Under the pieces are notes generated by a model. It was not told the DNA's origin and searched no databases. It was given only the letters and a program-made list of their open reading frames with translations. DNA of 61,879 nucleotides from Acidocella facilis ATCC 35904 (lineage in GTDB: Bacteria > Pseudomonadota > Alphaproteobacteria > Acetobacterales > Acetobacteraceae). The stretch lies in NCBI RefSeq assembly GCF_000687875.1, contig NZ_JHYG01000013.1, positions 1-61,879 of the forward strand. Reading direction: 5' to 3'. Each line of letters opens with the position of its first letter. The first letter of the stretch is position 1. Position numbers and translations under genes: made by a program. Positions 1 to 7,855 of this stretch are shown here, one piece after another.

Positions 1-354
1 CCCGACGCCGGGACATCACGGCGATTGCCCACAGGCGGAAGCCCTGCTGGATGGGTTGCAGGGTGTTGGTCATGTCATCGCTGACGCTGCCTACGACGCA
101 GATCCCCTACGCGCTTTCATTGCCAATGATCTCGGTGCAACCGCTCAGATCAAGGCTAATCCCAGCCGCGCCATAAGCCCCCCAATCGACTGGAGGCTCT
201 ACAAGGAGCGCCATCAGGTCGAGTGCTTCTTCAATAAACTCAAACGCTTCCGCAGAATCGCCCTCAGATGCGAAAAAACCATCAAAGCCTTCATGGGCTT
301 CGTACATCTCGCTTGCGCCATGATTTGGCTACGATGAATGCAGACACGACCTAG
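1..354 (+). mobile_element. IS5-family insertion sequence, 3' part (left copy)
   Basis: The 3' portion of an insertion sequence, cut by the window edge. Positions 137-354 are identical, in inverted orientation, to 61662-61879 at the other end of the window. The shared sequence stops at a CTAG (351-354), after which the two flanks differ, so this is the element's inner boundary. It holds the C-terminal part of a DDE transposase, and its 3' end points into the window. The exact terminal inverted repeat and target duplication cannot be read because the other end is missing. Confidence 0.85.
2..337 (+). CDS. IS5-family DDE transposase, C-terminal fragment
   Basis: The frame is open from base 2, so the N-terminus lies outside the window. 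The fragment contains a VIADAAYDAD motif, which fits the second catalytic Asp of the DDE triad. It also has RHQVECFFNKLKRFRRIA, the usual context of the catalytic Glu in IS5-type transposases. It ends with a normal stop at 335-337, about 15 bases before the IS end. As captured here it is not a complete gene. The same C-terminus is encoded on the minus strand at 61679-61879. In many IS5 elements the transposase is split over two frames, which cannot be judged here. Confidence 0.85.
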   Translation, partial: PTPGHHGDCPQAEALLDGLQGVGHVIADAAYDADPLRAFIANDLGATAQIKANPSRAISPPIDWRLYKERHQVECFFNKLKRFRRIALRCEKTIKAFMGFVHLACAMIWLR

Positions 355-369
355 GCTTTCATTTCGAAT

Positions 370-1428
370 CTACGCGTCCAGATGCGGGCCGATCAGCACC
401 AGATCGGCCGGTGAAAGCCGGTCGGACGCGGTGGCCTTCTGGTGCCAGTACGGATAGAGCAATGGCGGCCGGCTGACGGCCTCCAACGCCGCGATCTCGT
501 CCGGTTCCAGAACCAGCGCGGCGGCTTGAAGATTATCCTCCAGCTGTGCCTCGGTGCGTGCACCGACGATCACACTCGAGACACCAGGGCGCGTCAGCAG
601 CCAGGCCAATGCCACCTGCGCCGAAGTCACGCCCCGCTTTGCGGCAATCTCCACGATTTTCTCAATGATATCGTAGAGCGCCTCAACATCGCGCACAGGC
701 GGCTCCTGCCATTGCGCGGCACGGCGTGTGCCGTCTGGCTCCGGCTTGCCGCGACGATATTTGCCCGAGAGCAGCCCGCCGGCGAGAGGTGACCAGATGA
801 TCGCGCCCACCCCCTGGTCCACCGCGATCGGCAGCAGCTCATATTCCGCATCACGCGCTTGCAGGCTGTAATAAATCTGTTGCGCGATCGGCCGTACCAG
901 CCCCTCCGTCTTGGCGGCGCCCAGCATCTTCATCACATGCCAGCCGGAGAAATTGGAAACGCCTACATAGCCGATCTTGCCTGCGCGGGTCAGATCGTCC
1001 AGCGCGCGCAATATCTCTTCCACCGGCGTCTGCCCATCCCATTCATGGCACCAATAGAGGTCGATATGGTCGGTTTTCAGCCGCTTCAGACTGTCCTCGC
1101 AGGCGCGGATGAGATGCTGGCGGGAAAGGCCACGGTCATTCGGCCCTTTCTCACGCATCGGAAACCGCGCTTTGGTGGCGAGCAGCAATTTGTTGCGCCG
1201 CCCGGCGATGGCTTGACCGATGATCTCCTCCGAGACGCCGTTGGAGTAGATATCGGCCGTGTCCAGCATGTTCACCCCCGCCTCCAGGCTCATGTCAATT
1301 TGGCGGCGCGCCTGTTCGAGGCCCGCATTTCCGACCTTGGAGAAATTGCCCTGGCCGCCGAAGGTCATCGTACCCAGAATGAGCGTTGAAACTTTCAGGC
1401 CGGAATTGCCCAGCACGCGATATTCCAT
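370..1428 (-). CDS. Aldo/keto reductase
   Basis: A 352-residue cytoplasmic NADPH-dependent oxidoreductase of the aldo/keto reductase superfamily, expected to reduce aldehydes or ketones to alcohols. The catalytic tetrad is visible: Asp and Tyr in DTADIYSNG, Lys in LLLATKAR and His in YWCHEWD. The GVSNFSGWH and IVGART segments are the usual substrate/cofactor regions. Length and layout match the Tas/YajO or potassium-channel beta-subunit-like group. It lies downstream of a second aldo/keto reductase on the same strand, separated by a repeat (1469-1568), so co-transcription is possible but not certain. The substrate cannot be told. Confidence 0.9.
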   Translation of the reverse strand: MEYRVLGNSGLKVSTLILGTMTFGGQGNFSKVGNAGLEQARRQIDMSLEAGVNMLDTADIYSNGVSEEIIGQAIAGRRNKLLLATKARFPMREKGPNDRGLSRQHLIRACEDSLKRLKTDHIDLYWCHEWDGQTPVEEILRALDDLTRAGKIGYVGVSNFSGWHVMKMLGAAKTEGLVRPIAQQIYYSLQARDAEYELLPIAVDQGVGAIIWSPLAGGLLSGKYRRGKPEPDGTRRAAQWQEPPVRDVEALYDIIEKIVEIAAKRGVTSAQVALAWLLTRPGVSSVIVGARTEAQLEDNLQAAALVLEPDEIAALEAVSRPPLLYPYWHQKATASDRLSPADLVLIGPHLDA

Positions 1429-1468
1429 CTTCCCTCTCCTCGAACTGAATGAATGGCGGCCCTTGGAC

Positions 1469-1568
1469 CAATATGTGTTTATCTTGACGCGGCAGCCTCA
1501 AGATAAAACACAAGAAATTTCTCGCCGAAATAAAAGTTGGGGCATCAAGCTAAAAGCTTGAAGCGCTA
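1469..1568. repeat. Double-hairpin intergenic repeat, copy 1
   Basis: A roughly 100-base sequence with a close relative (about 80% identical by eye) at 61566-61664. It folds into two hairpins: one with arms around GTTTATCTTGACGC and a GGCA loop, and a second of type TCAAGCT-AAA-AGCTTGA. This copy ends at the stop codon of the upstream aldo/keto reductase (1566-1568) and fills the space before the next one. It could act as a terminator or mRNA stabiliser, but its dispersed nature suggests a REP- or MITE-like repeat. Confidence 0.7.
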
Positions 1569-2564
1569 AACCAGTTCCGGACGCTTGCGCGGCGGCGCCA
1601 TGAATTCCGGGCCTACCGGAGACTTGATGCAGCGCGCGAGAATGGCTTCGATCTCCGTCTTGCCTTCGGCATCCAATGTCCAGCCCATGGCATCGTTCAC
1701 GGGGTCGAGTTGGCCGGGGTTGCGCGCGCCCCAGAGCGCGATGGTCGGCCCCTGGTCCAGCACCCAGCGGAGCGCCAGCGCCAGCACGGATTTGCCGTAA
1801 CGCCTTTGCGCCAGCTCGCGGAGTTCCTCCACCGCCTGGAGATATTGGGTGAAACGCTCGCCATTGAATTTCGGGTCGTTACGGCGCAGATCGTCGCCTT
1901 CGAAAACGGTATCCGCTTTCATCCGCCCGCTCAGCAGGCCGCGGCACAGCGCGCCATAACTCAGCACGGTCAGGCCGGTATTGGCGGCATATGGCAACTC
2001 AGCCGCCTCAATCCCACGCTCGAACAGATTATAGGGTGGTTGCATCGCGTCGAGCTGTGCGGCGGTACGGAACGCGTCCATCTGCGCGGGCGAGAAATTG
2101 CTGACGCCGATGGACAGGATCTTACCCTCGCGGCGCAATGTCTCCAGCGTTTCGGCGGTTTCCTCAAGCGGCGTTTCCAGGTCCGGCCAATGCACCTGGT
2201 AGAGGTCGATCCGGTCGGTGCGCAGGCGGCGCAGGGAGTCCTCGATTTCCTGGCGGATACGCGCCCGGCGTCCATCGCGGAACACCTTGCCATCCTTCCA
2301 GGCCAGGCCGAGCTTGGTGGCGATCTGCACCTTATCCCGCAGCCCGCCCTCCGCAATGGCCTTGCCGACAATCTCCTCCGACCGGCCGAAGCCATAGACG
2401 GGCGCCGTGTCGATCAAGGTGATCCCGCGCGCCACAGCGCTCTGGATGGTGGCGATGGACTCCGCCTCATCCGTGCCGCCCCACATCCAGCCGCCAATGG
2501 CCCAGGTGCCGAGCCCGATGCGCGAGGTGACGACGGCACTCTTGCCGATGGTGATGGTTTCCAT
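1566..2564 (-). CDS. Aldo/keto reductase
   Basis: A 332-residue NADPH-dependent oxidoreductase. The tetrad residues are seen as Asp/Tyr in DTAPVYGFGRSEE, Lys in IATKLGLAW and His in YQVHWPD; a GVSNFSPAQ strand follows. It is distinct from the neighbouring reductase at 370-1428, so this is not a recent duplication. Upstream lies a perfect 15-base dyad (2671-2685) resembling the two boxes in the cupin/LysR divergent region, so the LysR regulator at 3263 may control it. Substrate unknown. Confidence 0.9.
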   Translation of the reverse strand: METITIGKSAVVTSRIGLGTWAIGGWMWGGTDEAESIATIQSAVARGITLIDTAPVYGFGRSEEIVGKAIAEGGLRDKVQIATKLGLAWKDGKVFRDGRRARIRQEIEDSLRRLRTDRIDLYQVHWPDLETPLEETAETLETLRREGKILSIGVSNFSPAQMDAFRTAAQLDAMQPPYNLFERGIEAAELPYAANTGLTVLSYGALCRGLLSGRMKADTVFEGDDLRRNDPKFNGERFTQYLQAVEELRELAQRRYGKSVLALALRWVLDQGPTIALWGARNPGQLDPVNDAMGWTLDAEGKTEIEAILARCIKSPVGPEFMAPPRKRPELV

Positions 2565-2670
2565 GTTTCACTCCTGTCAGATTCAGTCCGGGCGCTCTGG
2601 CACCACCGGCACTGCGATGGGGTCCAGCCCACAAGATAGACCCCCATGCAGGATCTTCCACCGGGTTTGG

Positions 2671-2685
2671 TTGAACCTGGTTCAA
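2671..2685. promoter_or_regulatory. Candidate LysR-type box upstream of aldo/keto reductase
   Basis: TTGAACCTGGTTCAA is a perfect dyad of the T-N11-A form used by LysR-type regulators. It sits about 105 bases before the start codon of the aldo/keto reductase (2564) and just after the cupin gene. Its outer bases (TTGAA/TTCAA) match the arms of the two boxes at 3213-3249. Binding by the LysR protein at 3263 is inferred. Confidence 0.5.
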
Positions 2686-2707
2686 CGAGGCGTTGAATGG
2701 CCGGGTG

Positions 2708-3139
2708 TCAGCCAGACTGCGCGCCGTAATCCGCGAGGTGAGTGACGAAGGCCCGGGCGGGGGTGGGCAGCGGATCCACGAAATATACATCCTGCGGAAA
2801 GCGGCGGGGGGTGTCGACGGCAAGGAAAATCGCCGGAGCACCGGGAACGGGCATGATCGCATGCACCGTCTCGCGCAGGAAGGTGACCATCTGGCCCGCG
2901 TGCAACCGCTTCGGTGCTTCATCGGCGATCACGAACTCCACCTCACCCTCCAGCAGCAGAAGATGCTCATCGCAGGTGAGATGATAATGGCGCGGCAGCG
3001 GATGATAGAGCCGGAAAAGCCGGGCGCTGGCGGAATCGTGGTCTGAGAGGTAGGCATCCATGATCATCGATGCCGCCGTGGCGGGAAACCGGGATTTGAT
3101 TTCAGCCAGATCGAAGAAATGATAGCCGGTGCTCTGCAT
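2708..3139 (-). CDS. Cupin-domain protein
   Basis: A 143-residue small beta-barrel protein of the cupin superfamily. The metal-site motif is partly visible: HYHLTCDEHLLLLEGEVEF fits cupin motif 1 (H-x-H-x3-4-E-x6-G), and ETVHAIMP near residue 92 supplies the motif 2 histidine. It is transcribed divergently from the LysR gene at 3263, with 123 bases between them that carry two LysR-type boxes. It precedes the aldo/keto reductases on the same strand and may form a regulated unit with them. Possible roles are a small dioxygenase, an isomerase or a sugar/keto-acid binding protein; the sequence does not decide. Confidence 0.8.
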   Translation of the reverse strand: MQSTGYHFFDLAEIKSRFPATAASMIMDAYLSDHDSASARLFRLYHPLPRHYHLTCDEHLLLLEGEVEFVIADEAPKRLHAGQMVTFLRETVHAIMPVPGAPAIFLAVDTPRRFPQDVYFVDPLPTPARAFVTHLADYGAQSG

Positions 3140-3212
3140 GTCGTGTTCCTCTGCATTTTGGCGTGAGAGCGTTTTTCATAGGGGGCGGGGCCGGTTGCGC
3201 CATGTCAAGGGG

Positions 3213-3249
3213 TTGAGATTGACTCAAGGCGGGTTTGATCTCAATTCAA
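3213..3249. promoter_or_regulatory. Two LysR-type boxes in divergent promoter
   Basis: Two T-N11-A dyads lie in the gap between the cupin and LysR genes: TTGAGATTGACTCAA at 3213-3227 and TTGATCTCAATTCAA at 3235-3249. Their centres are 22 bases apart, close to two helical turns, which suits side-by-side LysR dimers. The second box ends 14 bases before the LysR start, compatible with autoregulation. Confidence 0.6.
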
Positions 3250-3262
3250 CGTTGGAAACGCC

Positions 3263-4162
3263 ATGTTGAACCGCTTCGACCTGCCCGATTTGCAAATCTT
3301 CGCCACCATCGTGCGGCATCGCAGCTTCAAGCGCGCGGCCATAGAGCTGGGGGTGACCACCTCCGCGCTCAGCCACGCGATGCGCAAACTGGAGATGAGG
3401 ATGGGGGTGCGGCTTCTGCACCGCACCAGCCGCACGGTCATGCCCACGGCGCCGGGGGAGCAGCTCGCGCAACGCCTGGAGCAGGGGTTCGACCTCATCG
3501 GCGCGGCGCTTTCGGGCATAGAGAGCTACCGCCAGAACCCCTCAGGGCAGTTGCGTGTCAATGTGCCGCTGGACGCCGCGCGGTTGCTGCTCTCGCCCGT
3601 GCTGGCGGAATTCGCCTCGCATTATCCGCACGTGGCACTCGTCCTGAGCGTGGAGGACAGGCCCGTTGATATCATCGCCGAGGGATTTGACGCCGGCATA
3701 CGTTATGGCGGTACCGTGCCGCAGGATATGGTGGCCGTGCCACTGACCCGCCCGCTGCGCTGGGTGGTGGTGGGAGCGCCAGGCTTTCTGTCCAGACATG
3801 GGCGGCCAGAAACGCCGCGGGCGCTGGCGCGCCTGCCAAGCATCGGCGTTCGGCTGGGGAATAATACCTCCTATAAATGGGAATTGGGCGATGGTGAGCG
3901 TCAACTCCGGTTGGATGTAGCCGGCCCATTGCAGGTCAATAATACCGAGACGACCATCGCCGCTGCCATTGATGGGCTTGGTTTGGCCTATGTGCTGGAA
4001 CGGCGGGTGAAAGACGAGATCGAACGCGGCGCGCTGGAGGTTGTGCTGCCGGAATGGGCTTCCACGGGCCCAGGATTCTACGCCTATTTCGCCAGCAGGC
4101 GGCAGAATGAACCAGGGTTGCGGCCGCTGATGGAGATGATCCGTGCGCGTGAAGGATTATAG
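3263..4162 (+). CDS. LysR-family transcriptional regulator
   Basis: A 299-residue regulator. The N-terminal winged helix-turn-helix (residues about 5-62) shows the typical LQIFATIVRHRSFKRAAIEL and SALSHAMRKLE pattern. The remainder is a periplasmic-binding-protein-like effector domain with the usual PSGQLRVNVP and EGFDAGIRYGG elements, as in the CrgA/DsdC-like subgroup. It is divergent from the cupin and aldo/keto reductase genes, which by the usual LysR arrangement are the likely targets. The inducer is unknown. Confidence 0.92.
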   Translation: MLNRFDLPDLQIFATIVRHRSFKRAAIELGVTTSALSHAMRKLEMRMGVRLLHRTSRTVMPTAPGEQLAQRLEQGFDLIGAALSGIESYRQNPSGQLRVNVPLDAARLLLSPVLAEFASHYPHVALVLSVEDRPVDIIAEGFDAGIRYGGTVPQDMVAVPLTRPLRWVVVGAPGFLSRHGRPETPRALARLPSIGVRLGNNTSYKWELGDGERQLRLDVAGPLQVNNTETTIAAAIDGLGLAYVLERRVKDEIERGALEVVLPEWASTGPGFYAYFASRRQNEPGLRPLMEMIRAREGL

Positions 4163-4192
4163 GACGGCGCCAGGCGAGATTATCAATTCTCT

Positions 4193-4254
4193 AGAGCCGG
4201 ATGACATAAGATGGAATCGCTGCGCGATAGCGTCTTATGTCTGAATCCGCCTCT
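4193..4254. repeat. Imperfect palindromic intergenic repeat
   Basis: A 62-base imperfect palindrome. The left arm starts AGAGCCGGATGACATAAGA (4193-4211) and the right arm TCTTATGTC...CGCCTCT ends at 4254. It lies just after the LysR gene in the gap before tonB (which reads toward it). The sequence style resembles short palindromic repeats common in alphaproteobacterial intergenic DNA. It could form a hairpin in transcripts from either side. No second copy was found in this window. The rest of the 4163-4409 gap shows no convincing gene. Confidence 0.55.
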
Positions 4255-4409
4255 AAATCATGAGTAGAGCGAGATGGGTTTACACCCCTCGCTCGACGCA
4301 TGTTTTGGTCAGCAATTTCATGCATTCAGGGTCACGTTGTCGCGTCAACCTCAACGCCTATTACGCTCGCGAGGGAGGCAAACCAAAGCGACAAATCATA
4401 TCTGCTATG

Positions 4410-5117
4410 CTAGCTGTTGCCGGCAACGTGAACGGGCAAAGTGAAGCGGTGTGGCCCGGCCGGCATGCCCGGCAGGAAAGCCGGCAAGCGCGCGGCGCGC
4501 AGCGCCGCCAGCGCCGCCAGATTGACGGCGCTCAGGCCACTCTTGGTCAACAGGCTGGCAGAGAGCAGCGTGCCGTCCGGCGCCACCGTGAATTCCAGCA
4601 CACAATCGCCTGACAATCCGGCATCGATCAATATTTGCGGCACCGTCAGCTGTGCCAGCACGTCAGCGCGGACCTCGCTGGCATATCGCGCCATCACCGT
4701 GGGCGAGGCGATCGGCGCGGGAGGTGGCGCGGCGGGGGCCGGGGTGGGCGGAGCCGGCGGCGTTGGCATGGGGGATACAGGCCGGGCAGGCGGCCGCGGA
4801 ATATGCGCAACGTGCCGGATCACCCGATGGCTGGGATGGGGAGCGGGCGGCGGGGGCAGTTGGGCTGGCACCGGGACCGGCGGCGGGGGCATTGGCGGCG
4901 GGGGCGGCGCGGGTTTTGGCGGGGGCGGCTGCACCACCGGCTTGGGCGCCGGGGGCGCATCGATCTTCACCCGCACAACCACCGCAGCCACCGGCTTCGG
5001 CGCCGGCGGCACCAGCACGAAACCGCCAATGGCCAGGGCTTCCAGCAGGAAGCTGATCAGCAGGGCGCGGCCAAACCGGTCCGGCCCGGGCATACTGATG
5101 AAAGCTTGGTCCTTCAA
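4410..5117 (-). CDS. tonB: Energy transducer TonB
   Basis: A 235-residue inner-membrane protein that passes proton-motive energy from ExbB/ExbD to outer-membrane receptors. It has one N-terminal membrane helix (about residues 14-37), then a long proline-rich periplasmic spacer (many PPPPKPAPPPPP-like stretches, about 50-135). A C-terminal TonB domain (about 145-235) has the usual pattern with a conserved GLSGDCVLEFTVAPDG strand. It sits 77 bases downstream of a TonB-dependent receptor on the same strand, so they probably work together. exbB and exbD are not in the window. Confidence 0.88.
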   Translation of the reverse strand: MKDQAFISMPGPDRFGRALLISFLLEALAIGGFVLVPPAPKPVAAVVVRVKIDAPPAPKPVVQPPPPKPAPPPPPMPPPPVPVPAQLPPPPAPHPSHRVIRHVAHIPRPPARPVSPMPTPPAPPTPAPAAPPPAPIASPTVMARYASEVRADVLAQLTVPQILIDAGLSGDCVLEFTVAPDGTLLSASLLTKSGLSAVNLAALAALRAARLPAFLPGMPAGPHRFTLPVHVAGNS

Positions 5118-5194
5118 AATCGTTCCATTATCCTTTTCATCGCAAAGCGCGCCTGGACGGGATGACCACCGCCAGGCGCGCCGCAGGCCGCACT

Positions 5195-7441
5195 TCAGAA
5201 CTTGACCGTGACATCACCATAGACCGCGCGGGGCGCGCCCATGATGGCTTCCTTATAATAATTGCCGTTGGCATCCTGGTTGATCTGCGACTGCGCATAA
5301 TAGCGCACGCCGAACAGATTATCGATATGCAATGACAGCACCAGCGCTTTCATCAGCCCCGCATGAACCGGCACGCTGTCGCGCAGGGTAAGGTTGGTCA
5401 GCACATAGCCGCCCGAGCGGGTACCCGAAGGGATATTCGCCGCGCCGGTGGAGGAGGCGTGGCTGTCATAGAAAATCTCCTGGCTGCCGACATAATTGGC
5501 GTCGAGCGCGGCGTAAAATCCACCCTTCGTCCAGTTCACACCGGCACTGATCAGATTGGCCGGCACGCCGCCCACACCCTCGCCCTTGCTGAATTCGAGC
5601 GCGCCATTCGTGTAGTAGTTTTGCGTATAGGTCGCGGTATTATGGGCGTAGTTGAGATAGCCGGCGAAGTCACCGGGGACGCCACGCAGCCCGCCAAAAT
5701 CGTCACCCAGCTGCAACTCCTCGCCCTCGAACACCGAGTTGCCGCCATTGGTGGTGTAGGAATTGCCGGAGGCGCTGTCAGTGTAGGTCTGGAAGGTGTT
5801 GGTGAAATATTCGCGATAATAATTGCCTTCGACGGTCAGGCTGCCGCGCTCATAGCGTAGACCCGCCTCATAATCCTGAACATACTCGGGCAAGGTATGC
5901 GGCTGCACGATAGTGTTGAAATTCGCGCCGGTATCGATATTTCCATAATAAGCGGTGATCTCTGGAAATTTTACGTTCTGGCCGTAGGCGGCGTAGGCAT
6001 CGAGGCCAGGCAGCACTTCGTAGCTGAGCCCCAGGGTTGGCGCCAGATAATGCTCAGTGTTGGAGACGCTGCCGCCGGTGGAGTAGTAATAAGCGGCCTG
6101 GTCGGTGTCCTTGGTGTTGGCCAGGAGATATTTCACGCCGGGCGTGATCTTGAGCTTGTCGTTGAGCAGGCTGATCTCGTCCTGGGCATAGATCGAGAAG
6201 AGCGAGCGGTAATCATGCTCGTTCCAGAAATCATTGCCGCTGCCATCGGGTTGCGGATTGGGCACGACCGGCGAGGTGGCTGAGAAATATTCGCGCGAAT
6301 GCAGATGCGAGATGGTCAGATTGCCTCCAAACTTGACGGTATTGAAGGGGAGATCCAGCGTCGCGCTGGGCTGCACGCCGAAGGTCTGCGCCGTATAAGC
6401 GTAAAGATGATAGGGGCGATGGCTGCAATCGCTAACGGGATACAGATAGCTTGCCGCGAAGCTCTTGTTGCAGAAGGAGTTGCGGTTATAATCATTGGTG
6501 GAGAAAAATCCCTTCAGGTCAGCGCTCAGATACGGCGTGATCTGCTGGGTGATCCCGGCAATGCCGGCGAAATTGGTTGAGTTGTTCTGCTTGAAATAAT
6601 CTGAACTGGGCAGTTGAAAATTGTCGCCATATTGGTGCAGCAGCGCCACCGGCTGATACTGATTCACCAGGCCGGCGGCCTGGTTGAAAATGAATGAGCC
6701 ATAGAGATTGGTGTTGCCGCCATTCAACGGCGCGTCCACCCCATAATAGACGTTGGAGCCGCTGTTCTTGTCCATCTGCGTCCAGCCATTGCTGGTCTGG
6801 CGGGCAAAGGAGAAAATCTGCTTTACACCTTGATACAGGCCGGTGTTCAGGGTGGCGTGCCAATTCGCGGTATCGAACGAGCCATAACCACCGCCGATTT
6901 CGGCATTGGCCTCGTTGCTTGGTTTGCGGGGGACGTAGTTGATGGTGCCGCCCAGCGAATCGTAGCTGTTATTGGCCGGATTATTGATGCCGCGGAAGAG
7001 CTGAACGCTTTCGAAATCGTTCGTCGTGATCAGCGTATTATTGTCATTATCTGCCTGCGCGGTGACGGCGCCGTTGAAGGCGTCATTAAGGCCGACACCG
7101 TCATAGGTTTCCGAGAATTGCGAGGAGTTGAAGGCGCGAAACGTCACCTGCTGGTTGACGCCACCCGGGCCATTATTGGTCACAAAGATCGACGGTTCAC
7201 GCCGCAGAATATCCTGCGCCGTCGCCGCCGGGGATGCGGTTTCGACGGTTTTTTTGGAGATCACGCTGGCGGAATAGGTTGACTTAAGCGGCACTTTCAC
7301 GGGCGCCTTCGCGGCGGCGCTGGTGCCGCCGGCGGTTTTGCTGATCGCCTCGATTGAGGTTGAAATGGTGGCGGTCTGCGCGGCGGCGGCGAAGGCAATG
7401 AAGCTGCAGGCGGTGCCGAGCAGCAGACGCGACTTGATCAT
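5195..7441 (-). CDS. TonB-dependent outer-membrane receptor
   Basis: A 748-residue outer-membrane receptor. A Sec signal peptide covers about residues 1-22 (MIKSRLLLGTACSFIAFAAA). A plug domain (about 50-170) contains the DILRREPSIFV and GGTINYVPRK-type motifs. A beta-barrel follows and ends with a C-terminal Phe (GDVTVKF), the usual Bam-recognition signature. tonB lies directly downstream. The ligand is not evident; the plug with a SSQFSETYDGVGLNDAFNG loop resembles receptors for siderophores or other metal chelates, but no Fur box or siderophore gene is visible nearby. Confidence 0.9.
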   Translation of the reverse strand: MIKSRLLLGTACSFIAFAAAAQTATISTSIEAISKTAGGTSAAAKAPVKVPLKSTYSASVISKKTVETASPAATAQDILRREPSIFVTNNGPGGVNQQVTFRAFNSSQFSETYDGVGLNDAFNGAVTAQADNDNNTLITTNDFESVQLFRGINNPANNSYDSLGGTINYVPRKPSNEANAEIGGGYGSFDTANWHATLNTGLYQGVKQIFSFARQTSNGWTQMDKNSGSNVYYGVDAPLNGGNTNLYGSFIFNQAAGLVNQYQPVALLHQYGDNFQLPSSDYFKQNNSTNFAGIAGITQQITPYLSADLKGFFSTNDYNRNSFCNKSFAASYLYPVSDCSHRPYHLYAYTAQTFGVQPSATLDLPFNTVKFGGNLTISHLHSREYFSATSPVVPNPQPDGSGNDFWNEHDYRSLFSIYAQDEISLLNDKLKITPGVKYLLANTKDTDQAAYYYSTGGSVSNTEHYLAPTLGLSYEVLPGLDAYAAYGQNVKFPEITAYYGNIDTGANFNTIVQPHTLPEYVQDYEAGLRYERGSLTVEGNYYREYFTNTFQTYTDSASGNSYTTNGGNSVFEGEELQLGDDFGGLRGVPGDFAGYLNYAHNTATYTQNYYTNGALEFSKGEGVGGVPANLISAGVNWTKGGFYAALDANYVGSQEIFYDSHASSTGAANIPSGTRSGGYVLTNLTLRDSVPVHAGLMKALVLSLHIDNLFGVRYYAQSQINQDANGNYYKEAIMGAPRAVYGDVTVKF

Positions 7442-7855
7442 TTCAATATCCCTGTTGAGTCGCTGGGGTATCTAGTGGCCATCCATGGCAGGCGAATGAC
7501 AGGGGCATGCAGTTTTAATGACAATCATCGAGGCCATGATCCTGTCGCCTTCATCGCGTCGTGCAAATGCGCTCACGCAGCAGGATGGCGATGATCAACG
7601 CCACCTTCCCCTGCGAGCGGATGACGATGAGCCCGCTGCAGCTGGCGGGCGGCGTTGAGGCTCGGCATCACGGTCCCGGCTGGGGCATATATTTAAGACG
7701 GTCAGTGTCAGCTTCCCCGCCAGAGGCATGAATGAGATCAGGCTGGAGGCCCGCCGCCCCTTCGTGATAGAAGCGGCCTCCTCGATCTCGGCGCAGCTTG
7801 GTTACATCTGAACGACAATCCGCCAGAACAAGGCGGCCATCAAAAAGGAAACACC
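7442..7855. other. 414-base intergenic region, no convincing gene
   Basis: Lies between the divergently transcribed TonB-dependent receptor and dihydroxyacetone kinase genes, so it should hold both promoters. Just before the kinase start a good ribosome binding site (AAAAAGGAAA) is present. No long open frame with coding character, no tRNA, and no riboswitch pattern could be recognised. A short frame near 7728-7811 has no supporting features. Confidence 0.5.

Noticed and set aside
4260-4613. Open frame of 117 codons on the plus strand
   Set aside because: Most of it is antisense to the tonB C-terminal domain; no ribosome binding site or family pattern.
7728-7811. 27-codon frame in the gap before dhaKL
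   Set aside because: No ribosome binding site at good distance and no conserved features; too short to support.
7442-7855. Possible riboswitch upstream of the TonB-dependent receptor
   Set aside because: Looked for a cobalamin-type box or other conserved leader; none of the usual motifs is present.
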